From Alligator mississippiensis (lineage: Eukaryota; Chordata; Crocodylia; Alligatoridae): a DNA stretch of 64,000 bases. The stretch is from contig NC_081829.1 of assembly GCF_030867095.1 (NCBI RefSeq), positions 66,981,181 through 67,045,180 of the forward strand. The letters run 5' to 3'. Every line of letters begins with the position of its first letter. The first letter of the stretch is position 1. Of the stretch, positions 25,001-37,000 are shown piece by piece. A program made the translations under genes and the position numbers. Below the pieces are notes generated by a model. That model ran no database searches, had not been told where the DNA came from, and was given only the letters and a program-made list of their open reading frames with translations.

Positions 25001-28000
25001 CCTTGCTTCACTCCAGTTTTCACCTCAAATGTTTCTGTTAGATTCCCGTTGCTGAGAACCCTTGCTGACGTGTTGTCATGGAGAAATCTCAGAACACCGA
25101 TGAACATGTTTGGGCATTCAATTTTGGATAGGATTTGCCATAGGGATTTGTGGTTTACAGAATCGAAGTCTTAGAGAGGTCGATGAAGGCCAAATAGAGA
25201 AGTCAATGTTGCTCATGACACTTCTCCTGGATTTGACGTACTGTAAAGATCATGTTTGCAATTCCTCAAGATAGTCTGAAGCCACTTTGAGATTCTGGAA
25301 AAAATGGCAGTTAGCGAGGATATGGGTGATGACTTTCCCAGCAGTGGCCAACAAAGCGATGCCTTGGTAGTTTCTGCAATTATCTCTGTCCCTCTTCCTG
25401 AAGATGGTAACAATCAAGGAATCCCTTAGGTTACCTGGGATTTCTTCCCTGTTCCAGATTTTAAGGATGAGGACATGAAGCTGACACATAAGTTGTTTTC
25501 CTCCTCCTTTGAAAATCTGCACATATTCTGTCAACACCAGCTGCCTTGTTATTTTTTTTTCCCCATCATACTCCTGACCTCTGCCAGGTTAGGTGGCAAA
25601 CCAGGGTCTTCTCAGATTGCTTTTTGTAGAAAGTAGTTGATCTGATCTTCATCAACAGTTGAGTCATGATTCAGAAGGTCCTGGAAGTGTTCTTTCCAGT
25701 GAGCACTGATGGGTTCATTGTCTTTCAGGAGTGTTGTTTCATCCTTTGATTTTAGAGGATTAAGGCCAAGAGACAGGTTTGGTAGCACTGAAGAAGCCAT
25801 GAGTGTCACAGATGTCAGCAAAATGTTGGATTTCTTTTGATTTCTGAATCCACCACTCATTCTTCAGTTCTTGTGTTAGCCTCTGCACCTCTGATTTTGC
25901 TTGTTGGTATGCATTTTTCTTGATGGCAGAGTTGATGTCATTCTGCCAGGCACAGAAAACTTTCTGTTTCCTGTCAACGAGACCTTGAATTTCAGTGTCA
26001 TTTTTGTCAAACCAGTCTTGATGTTTCCTGGTCTTGTATCCTACGGTCTTTCACAGGATGAGAGAACAGCTGTCTTGAGTCCTGTCCAGTGCTCCTTGGC
26101 TCCTTCTGGGTGCTCTGTTATTAGTGTCTCATTCAGGAGTTGCTGGAATTCTCCCTGCTTGAGTGGGTCCTTGAAGCTCATTGTTTAACTCGTGCCTGAT
26201 CTCTTTCCTTTGCATTCTTCATTTACGAGCAATCCTGATGGACATGCATGGATGGATGAGGTGGTGGTCAGTCCAACAGTCATCAGCAGTAGTCATGGCT
26301 CTCATAATCAGGACATACTGGCGATTGCGAGTCTGAACAATCACATAGTTGATCAAATGCCAATGTTTCAATCTAGGGTGTTTCCAGGACATCTTGAACT
26401 TGTTCCTTTGATGGAACAGGGTATTTGTGATGACAACCCTGTGCTCTGCGCACGTCGTCAGGAGAAGGACCCCATTAGCATTTGAATTTCCAATGCCTTC
26501 TTTTCCAATAGTACCATTCCAAAGTTTTGAGTCTCTTCCCACTCTGGCATTAAAATCTTCAAGAAGGATGATCTTATCTTCCCTTGGGATACTTGAGAGG
26601 ATGGTGTCAAGCTGTGAATAGAAGTTCTCCTTCATGATATCATCAGCATTGAGAGTCGGGCCATATGCACTCACAGTTGTCACCTGTTGGGTTTTGGCAA
26701 GTTTCAGCCAGAGATTAATGAGGCATTCATTGACACCAATTGGGAGTTCTGAGAGTTGGTTCACAAGTTCATTTTTGATGGCAAAACCAACTCCATGTGC
26801 CCGTGGCTCTTCTTCTGCTGTCCCTCTTCAGAAGAAGGTGTATCCTCCACCTTCTTCTTTCAGATGTCCTTCTTCAGCATGTTGAGTTTCAGATAGGGCA
26901 GCAATGTTGATGTTGAACTTCCTCAGTTCATGAGAGACAATTGCTGTCCTTCACTTGGGGCAATCACTATTTGCATAGTCCATTAAGATTCATATGTTCC
27001 AGGTTCTGAAAATAATTTTTGTTTCTTTGTGACCACATAGAGCTGATCCCACTGGATATGGTTATCCAGTCAGGAACTGATCGAGACAGACTATGTTTGG
27101 GGTACCTCTTCCAGCCCCCTCCCCATGTGGGGTGAGCAGAGTGGATCCTAAATAGGACTGCTCAGTCATGGGTACAGCTGGCAAACTGCTCTTACTGCTT
27201 CTGTCCTCGAACGAGATGACTGAAGCAAACACCCACTGTCTAAGTGCTGGTCCATGACTAGGAGCTTCGAAATCTCACAGTCCTATCCCCATCACCTCTT
27301 GCTGATCACCATAGGACTATCCTGGCGTGCAGAGGAGATTTATGATTCACACAAGGAAGACACTTGTGTGTGACTTCTTTTAGCATGAGAATGTTGTTGC
27401 ATGCCAACAAACTCATGGTCCTTGACAAGAAGACCACAATGGCGGACCAGGCAGAAGAAAAGTGTAACCCCTCGTGCCTGCCTCGCTTCGAATATTCATT
27501 CACGCACCTCCTTGGTGTGGGCACCTGGTGATAGGCACAGGGAGGCTTCATGCAACCTCTGACAGGGGCCCCAATCACCCTGGGGAGGACCCCAGAACTC
27601 TTCTGCCACGACTTTGAGTGTATCTTCAGTGGTGGGGTCTCCTGTTGGAGGTCCCTCGAGATTGGCTGTTCCTCCTGATGGATATTTTTGGGGCTCCACC
27701 TCCTCTACACTCCTTCCATACACCAGCCTCTGACAGGCCACCTGATCTTGATGCAGCTTGCTCTCCAGTCTGGATGATCCTTATCCATTGCACGCTTTCA
27801 GGTATTGGATCTTCTCCTTCCTTTTTTTTTTTTTTTTTTGTAGACTACAGGTCTGTTGGCTGTTCCTCTCTCCTGCGGGTCTCTCCTGCTCAACGCCAGC
27901 TGCCTGTCAACTCTTGTGAGCGGCCCTTGTTGTTCAGTTGTCACTTGGACCTCTCGACGTAGGGTTAACAACAAAATAAAAGAAAACAACAAAACAAAGT

Positions 28001-31000
28001 ATAAGACAACAGGGAAATATGCACAGGCCAAAAGAAAATGAAAAGGAAGGACACAAAGAAAAGAAAAGGCAGGTAATAAAAAAAAAAGATCAGGCTGAAC
28101 AGCCTCGTTATTTTCTCTGCCCTAGAGTCTGTGCCTGGCTGCATCCCCTGACACTGCTCCACTCTCTACCTCTGTTGAGAGCTTCCTCCACTTCTCTCTA
28201 GGTTAGTTTCTCTCCCACAACCTGGTCTGTGAGTGTCCGGTGTGGATAGCTTTCTCCATCTCTGGTGCTTCCCCCTGCTCTTCCCTGAGCAGGTTCTCCT
28301 CCCACACATGGGTGCTGCCCGTGACCGGCGTGGAGGCTTTCTGCAGCTGTTGCTGCCTGGGGCATCCCTACCCAATTGGGACTTCCCTTTTCTCACCAGC
28401 ACTGCCTGCCACTGGTGTGGAGAGCCTCCACAGTCTCTTCTGCCTCTCCTGCTCTCCCCCACTCCCAGCTGGTGTTGGTTGGTGATAGTCTGTATATAAG
28501 CGTGGCTAACGAACCACGTGGGTTTCTCCCCTCAGCATTGTTCATCTGGAGTCCGGAGTCCTAAAATGAGTAAGTAACCCTTGATTTCGAGGTTTCTTCT
28601 CATGCGTAGCACCCCATGCTTCAGTGGCTCTGAAGGCAGATAAAGATTGTAACAGATGAAGGGTATCCAATCATCTTGGATTCCATGCCATTGGACATAA
28701 ATCCCTATCTGTCAAGGACCCCAACTCATTAGACCAGGAGTGGTGAGAGTTACTCACCCTAGGAGCCACATCCGATCCTCTACCAAAGTTGGAGAGTGGG
28801 GTCAGAGGGGGCAAGGGTACTGAGTGACCCAGAGTGGAGGTGACCACCCCCCAACCTTGCACTGCTGAGCCGCTCTGACTTTCCCTATGGGGAGCACATC
28901 CCGGTGTAAGTAGTGTGGCTGCAGCCCCCACCCCCAGCAGCCCAGTGTCAGGCTGTGCTGTCCCCCAGAGCCACCTCAGAGAGAAGTGGGTGGGTCTCTC
29001 CCCTAGAGAGCTGCAAGTACCATGCTGACAAGTCGCATGTGGCTCACAAGCTGTGGTTTGGCCACCGTTGCTTTAGACTTTAGACCCTCCCATGGGAGCC
29101 ATAGCTGGGGACTTGAAAACAAGTCTCTGAAGCAAGTAAAAATATACCCTCCCTTTCCCCTCCATGTTCAGCAGCACTTCCCCTACCCTCTGCACCCACT
29201 GCTACTGCCACCAGATCCCTTGGGGCAGGGTGACTTCAGAGCCACTCCTGCCCTGCTCCAGCCTGGTTCAGTGGGAGCCAGGTTCAACTAGGGTTGGAAG
29301 CAGCAATGGTAGAGGGTGGGTTTACTTCCCCCTGCTTGGTCCACCCACTGTTCCTTGTCAGCCTGGGACTGGGACCAAGCTCAGGGAAGGGAAACCTGCC
29401 TGATGTCCTAGATTTCCCTAAATTAACCCAGGTCCCTGTGCAGCCTGGCTGGAACAAGAACAGCTCTGGAGACCCTCCTCTGCATGTCTTCTTATCAGCT
29501 GAGGAACCTGGAACAGAGCAGCAGTGAATGGAAGAAGGGAGGAAAAAAGGGGAAGGGAATACAGTAGAGGGTAAAATAAACTGTGGATCCCAATAAGATG
29601 TATAAAAAAGTCCTAATGCACTGGGTGGTGTTGTGGATTCAGCTGAGGAGCTGTAGTCAATGCTCAGGAACAGATTAGTTTATAATAAGTAAATTAAAGA
29701 AGAATGATGCAAGTAGGAGACAACTCTAATACATAGCTGCCTGGAGCCATTTGCTCCTAACTAACTGGGCATGGCCAGTTCATTCCAACCAATATGTTTA
29801 CTTTCCTACAAGTCTTTTTAAGGTCCAGCATCCTTACAAAGGACCCAGGTGCCTTCTGCAGGGCTGAGAATCCCACTGTGGGGGCCAGCCAATTTAGAAG
29901 TTGCAAGGATCAATGTTGCAATACATTAGGGCCTTGCACCATGGTAATTTTAGGTGGCTTCTGGTGTCTTAATGCCTGGATTAACTGTATGTTAACACCT
30001 TTTAAGTGGCTTAAATCACGTGTTATTCAATTTAAAGTTATACCACTCCAGGGCAGGGTTATCTCTAGTCTGCCTAATTTTGCTCCTCTTCCATTAAGGT
30101 GTCACCACTCCAGATAGCTATTCCACCTAAGTTGAAGTCCTGCAGCATCCCATAATGCAGTGGCCCCTCCTGAGTCAGGGTGATCAGGAATCCTGCCAGG
30201 ATCTTCCTGGGCAGTGCCAGTGCCTGGAGCTTGCTCACTCTGCTGAGTCCCAAGGATCCAGAAACATGTCAGGGGGGAGAGGGAGGCACAGGGATTTTCT
30301 GATCCCACCAAACTTGGGAGGCAGCTGTGAATGGCCCAGCCTCCTCACCTGCTCTGTGCAGCCCCAGCCCAGATGGGTAGGACCAAGCCCTGTGCTTTGT
30401 GCCCAGAGCCATCTGGCTACTACAGGGGGTTCTGGCACTTCAGATGCCTGCCAACCATGGTCACTATTGCACAAGCCAGGTGGGGAGAGCCAGCAGCCAG
30501 ATTCTGCACAGCCCAGCAGAGTACAAGGTCAGTGGGAACTGGTCTCAGGGTCCCATGCTGCAGCCACCAAGCTCCAACCACCCAGCCCCACCAGGGCATG
30601 TGTCCAGATCCTGGAGGCCAGACCCTTTTTTTTCTACAGAGCTCCCCCTTACCCTCTCCCCACCCACCATGCTTCCACCTGAGCTCTAAGGTGCCTGCAC
30701 CCGCCAGGCTTCGAACATCTTGTCCCGGGCTTCCTTAGTTCGAGTGCTCACCGGTACTCACTTTGCTGTTGCAGGTGGTCTTACAGGAGATCTTTGCATG
30801 TGCTGCAAGCTGCCCCTTTCTTGCCTGCCATGACTTTGAATCTTTCACAGTGGGTGGGGCTTCGTGAGGCATGGTTGCCCTTGTTGGACACCTGCTCCTT
30901 TGGTGTCTTCTGCGAGGCTCCACCTCCCCTGTACCTTGCCCTTTACCCAGCCCGGTGGATCCCGGTCACTACTGTGGCCAACCTCGTGCTCCCCTGAACA

Positions 31001-34000
31001 CCCCAAACAATGAGCCCACCGCTCGCTCTCTTGCTTTTCCTGCCTCCGCTCAATCTTAAGCCCTTCTGACGCAGGGAAACATAAAACACCCTTCTCTAAC
31101 CAAAAGAAAAACTTAACGAATCCTAAGAAAAACATCACCCCGCCACTATTGGACTTCCTTGTGGAGCACAGATAGCCCCTCTACACCTCAGCTTGCTGAT
31201 GAGGCCTCATCTACGTGGCCCAGCTCTGTGGCCCCACTCCACCTGCCCTGGTTTAGAGCTGCTGTCCCTCCAGTTTTCCTCTGTTGTGATCCTCTCTCTG
31301 GGTCTTTGAGACATGTCGGCCCTCTCTCTGGGTCTTCCCGGAGCAGCTGTCCTCTCTCTGGGTCTTCCCAGAGCAGCTGCCCTCTCTCTGGGTCTTCTCC
31401 TCGCAGCTTCCCTCTTTCTGGGTCTTCCCAGTGCAGCTGCTCTCCCTCTGTGTCTTCCCCTCGTAGCTGCCCTCTCTCTGGGTCTTCCCAGGTCTGTTCT
31501 CCTCCCTGCGCCCTGAGTCCTCTTACTGGTTCACCTCCTGCCTTGTCTGTGGCTGGAACTCCTGCTCCGGGCACTGACTCATCATCTGAATCGTCTGCCC
31601 CTCCACAGCCAGTGCGCACAGGCTCTTCCGGCGTCCCGCGCCCCCCACCGGTCGGGCTCTCCCTTGGTGTCTGCGTGCCCCCACCCCCTCTCACCGCCGG
31701 CCCTCTTATTTCCGCCGGCCAGTGATTGGGGCTGATGTCATCTGCTGGCCGCAGCTGAATAAAGGCATGGTTAATGATTCGCGCGGGCTTTCCCCGTTGT
31801 CCTCACTCTTCCTCCCATCCTGCTGTGAGTAATTTTACTTTCACTTTTCTCTTTTCACCCCCAGCTCCTGGCCCTAGGGTTCCCTTTGTGGGCTTGGGAG
31901 TCTCCCCGGTTTGCCTCTCCCTGCGACAGTGCCCAATCCTTTTTGGAACTCAAGACATACCCAGCCAGTCAGCAGCCCAGGCAGGGGCGGAGGGGGTAAG
32001 GTGCCAGAGAAAAAGGATCGGACCCATTGAAGCTCAAGCAGTGAGCTGGTCCTGCCCCGAGTTCTTAGTCCTGCCCCTGCTCACCAAGCCTCTAGTGGCA
32101 AGGCACAGCTCTGCAGATGAAGGACAGCCAGAGATGGTTTTACACCTTAAGGTGTGACTGCTCCACTAAGCCAATTAAAATTTGTTCTGCTTACAGAATA
32201 AGGTGTAGCAAGACCCTAAGTCACTTTCTGAACTTAAGCCTTTTTTCCCATCTGTCAATGAACATAATACCACTTATTGGGTTGTCAACGTAAGTGTATC
32301 CAACTGCAAGGTATTGAAGATCCAGTTCCAAATTGGGTAACTAGACCCATCTTGGATTCTAACTCAGAGATGTTACTCATGTATTAGGAGAACATTTGTT
32401 TAAGATAAAAATCTTGGCCTGTATTGTACTACATATCATTGGGCTAGTAATAATGATGTGGCATGGCTTGAGGCTAAGAAGCTAATTTGAATTAACTGGG
32501 CATATCTACACATGTGCTATAATGTACAGTAGCCTATTCCATTGAGCATTAAAGTGGCATATAAAAAACAATGATAATACACTAATACTCAGTAGAATAG
32601 GCTATTGTGCATTAAGCATCACCTAAAAAGCGTGTGTTTGCGCTACTGTGCATTAGCGCAGTCTAAGGTACATGTATTTAGTACCTCATATTGGAGGTAC
32701 TAAATTTAATATGCATTAGGAAAAGCACATGAATGCATGTGTATACATGCCCATTGTGTTCTTTGTTACTTCAGAATGTTGCCTAGAACACTGCCCAATT
32801 TTGTTTTGTTTTAACATTGGTAAAAACAATTCAGATTTTTATAACAATTGAAATTTAAAGACCAAATTATAAAATAAGCTTTGTTGTGTTATGTCTTGAA
32901 ACTAAAGCATTTCATAAAGTACATATAAGAAACATACCCATACACAGATGTGGTATTAATTACAACTAGTCAGGTTCAAAACAGGTTAGCCTTTTGTATG
33001 GGTGAAGATAAACCAATAAGGCATTTTCTGATTTGGGTTAATTGTAGTAGCAGTAGTAGTTTATTTACAGCTTTTCCTAAAACAATACAGGAAAACTGAC
33101 TATAAAATAATATATTATATAGTAAAACTATATAAATGATGGTTACTGGTAAGAGTACACTATAAGATCCTGCGTTCTACCAATTTAAACAAAATTAAAA
33201 CTGAGAATAATAAATATTGATACAAAAAATAAATAAAATGAAACAATATACAGTCATAGAATAAAAGAATAAAAACAGTTATGAGTAATGGGATTCTTAA
33301 TAAAGAACACCTGACATTATGAAGAATCTTAATTACTGCTGCACCAAATTAAGTAATTGTCTCTGAATGTATTCATATAAAATTATTTGGAGGGTAGAAG
33401 ATAGAGATTTTTTTAGGGTTTTGGTGAAAAAAGTGAAATGCAGAGTAAATTAAATCTGTTTTTGTAAAATGTACATTTATAGGATTGTTTACATGTTTGT
33501 TGGGTTGTGGCCTGAGATAAGGCATGCAGCTGGTTTGATAACTATAGTTGTTATAATAATTTTAAATATTAATTGCTGAAGCTGTGTGTTTATTAGTAGT
33601 AGCAACTTCTTGTGCTCTGAATTCCCTCTAGTGGCCAAAGTACTATCATTTAGTATTTAAAATTAACTGTTTTTGTTAATATCTGAAAAAGTTTCCTACT
33701 TTGTATCTTAAGAGTAATGAATCCTTCTTTGTAACACAGTAGTAAACAGGATTCTTTATAACTTTATTCTAACTTCTCTGACAAATAGAATTCCATGTTC
33801 ATAATAGTACCTTTGTTTTCAGAGTCGGATGGACATGTATGTAGCACATTCCCCTGCTGGAACAGCTGTACAAAATGTACTACACTGGCGTCAGGTATTA
33901 ATGATCTCTCAAAATGTAGCTAGATTTTAATTGCTGTATATTTTTTTCAGGATAGATGTAACTGTTGTAATTAAATGAGACAGAGACATAGTGGTCACAT

Positions 34001-37000
34001 TAGTCTAAAGTCAAGTAGAAGGCAGGGTAGATGTGCACCTTATAGACTAACCAAAGCGTGTGCGTGCATCCATGCGCCCAGACACACATACCCACCCTGA
34101 GCTTTTGTGACCTGATCCTCACTTCACTGGGGGGAGAGAAGTGGAGTCAGGAGAGGAGGGAGGGGGCAATGCTAGCAGAAACAAGCAGTAAACCCATAGG
34201 AACAAAGGAGTCAGAAAAGTTAATCCAGGTAATGAGATAAGAATCCATAGTCCGTGTTTAAACCATACTTAACACGGTCCAATTTGTACATGATTTCTTG
34301 TTCTGCAATTTCCCATTCAAATCTGCTTTTAAAAGTTTGTTGTCTGAGAACAACCACTCTGAGGTCAGTGATGGTGTGTCCAGGGAAGTTAGTGTCCTGC
34401 CATGTTCGCTGCTGACCTGGTGCTGGCTGTTTGTGACAGGTGCTTGTCTTTGCTAAAAATATTTTGGCTAGAAAATGTGTATAGGTAAAATAAAGCCTAG
34501 CCTACTCAGCTTCGAGGTGAAGCAATGTCAGTGGAAACTTGGCAAGAAAATAGGAGCAGCCTTCAAGTCCCCCACTGGCCAGCTAGTTCACCTTTGAGGC
34601 ATGTGCGGAGTAGGGCTGTGCGAGGCTTCAGACCATGCTTCAGATCCAGAGAAGCTTTGGATGCTTCGGCATCTGAAGCAGCATGTCCAGATCAAAGCAC
34701 TGGCTTAATTAGGCTTTCTGAAGTGGTTTGGAGCTTCCGAAGTGCTTCGGAAAAGCTTCAGCGATCCGGCCATAGGGTATAATGGGGAATCAATTTGTAA
34801 CTTTGTTGTTTTTTGTCTGATTTGGATGAAATTTTCAGGGTTGGTAGCCTCTGCTGAGAGCATAAAGTCTGTTAACTTTCAAGGAGATCAGTGTAGGAGT
34901 TTCGGGGGAACTGCACCTCAAGCTGCTGACAGGCAAAATTTGTGACATAGATGACCCTGCGTGTGCTAAGGGGCAATGGGCTGAAAACTTCGGAGGTGGC
35001 GGCCCCTGCTGAGGCCACAAAGCCTGACAAGTTTCTAGGAGATAAGTACAGGTGTTTGGGGCACTTGATTGTCTGTATTGATTCTTTCCTCTTCTTAGTC
35101 TGTGGTTTTGTAGGTGTTAATCGTTGCTAATTAACTGGTTACATTAGCTAGCAACTGTGTATTGAGCTGGTCCCTGAGCGAATCATGATTGATTGGTAAC
35201 TGGTACCACAGTAGCTTAGCAGCCAGGCCAGCAGTAGTCCCATCCATCCGCCCTCCCCCCCCTGCAAGACAGACACAGTTGCACAAGCACCAAAGTCATG
35301 AGTTTTTCCTGTCAGCAGCTAGAGGTGCAGGGCCCCAGAACCCCCCTGCACCTATCTCCTTGACAGATGGCAGGCTTCATGGCCTCAGCAGGGGCTACCA
35401 TCCCTGCAGCTTTCACCCTGCTGCACCTTAACACACACAGTGTCACCCATGTCACAAGTTTGCCTGTCAGCAGCTTGAGGTGCAGTTTCCCCCAAACCCC
35501 TGCACCTATCTCCTTGAAACTTGGCAGGCTTTGTGGCCTCACCAGAGGCCACCACCCAAGGTGGCTCTGAAGCTTCAGAGCTGCTTTGGCCGGATCAAAG
35601 TGGGAACCCGGTCCGGAGCTCCGGATCTGATCGCTGGCATCCGAAGCAGCCAGATCTGAAGCCGGATCAAATAGCTGCCTACAGGCCTAGTGTGGAGCTC
35701 TCCAACCAAGGGGCCCCGGCCTATTTTTCTAGCACTAAGAATGTCAGCACTGGAGCTGCACACCTGTCCATAGCCCTAGACAGATGATCCTGCCTTGATC
35801 AGGGTGCTGGAGTAGATGAGCTTCTGAAGCCCTTTTACAGTTCTAGAAGACTTTGTGGATCTACAATGTAGACAATGAGCTGATTGGCAAAATAGGGGAC
35901 ATTCTCCCTGGCCTGATCCCACCTGGGTGTGTTCAGTGGCAGGGGGCAGTAGTACAGCTGCTGGAACAGTCTGGGAACTGTCCTGGAGAGTTCAAGCAGG
36001 GATCTCACAGGACACTCCACCAGTGCTCTCCTTTCCTTCCTCCCCCTTGGAAGAGGAGAGGAATTATAGAGGATTGTGTCAGGGGCCTGGGACAAAGCAG
36101 AAGCGGCAACTTCTGGCTGCCACTGTGAATGCACAATTGCCAGCAGCAGCTGATTTTTTTTCCCATCCCCTCCCTCCCACCCCACCTTGGCCAAGCTGGT
36201 GCACAGGGCAGTTACTCCTATTGTCCCTGTCTGACATTTAAGTATTTCTTAGCAGCACTACTGAAATGAAAAGATTAAGTAATATTCTCCAACTACCTAA
36301 TTGGAAAGGGGAACGCCTGAGAAATACAGCCAAATACAAATTTTTGTTTAACTACAATTTTTACCTGAAATATAGTTTGGGATCCACAAAAACCTTTTGT
36401 GACTGTGTGTTGAATAGTTTGGGCTTTAAAAAAATGAAAAGGGTTATTTTTTTTCATTTGAAATGACAATTTCTTCTGAGATTTTCCAAAATGTAGTTTT
36501 GAAAATGTTAAAACTTAAAAAAGAAATAGAAAAGGAAAGTAACTGGTAGAAAGAAACATGCTGGTTGACTCAAATAAAAGAAGTAGTGCAACTTACTGTC
36601 TCAGTTCTCCCTTGCTGAGACTGTCAACAAGGACTTGTGTTAGTCTTTGTTTTTTGGGGGGGTTTTGGGGGTGGGGGGGTTAGATGTCCACAAGGAATTG
36701 ATGGATCCAATAAACTGGCCACCAAATATGCATCTGCTTTGGAAGCTATTTCCATCCACTGACACCAAGTTCAAAATATGACTTGAAAGCTAATTTCTCC
36801 TTCTTGTAAGCACACAAAACTGCCGCTAAATCAATAGCTAAAGCTATCAAGCTTTAGTTTTGCTAGTGGGAACATTTTATACAGTGATAATGACAGGTGA
36901 AAGATAGTGGCATTCTGCTTTCTATTTCATGACTTATCCAGCCTTTCACTGTAAAATGATCTATTTTTTATATATAATTAACAGATAAACTATGCAAAGC

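Noticed and set aside
26219..26764. Frame resembling craniofacial development protein 2-like genes
   Set aside because: It is the endonuclease part of a broken LINE, continuous with a reverse transcriptase on the same strand.
31291..31500. Regular 30-bp repeats resembling a CRISPR array
   Set aside because: Units are directly adjacent with no spacers and the DNA is vertebrate.
31159..31725. Open frames of about 170-190 codons on both strands
   Set aside because: Caused by the 30-bp minisatellite, whose length is a multiple of three; composition is repetitive on both strands.
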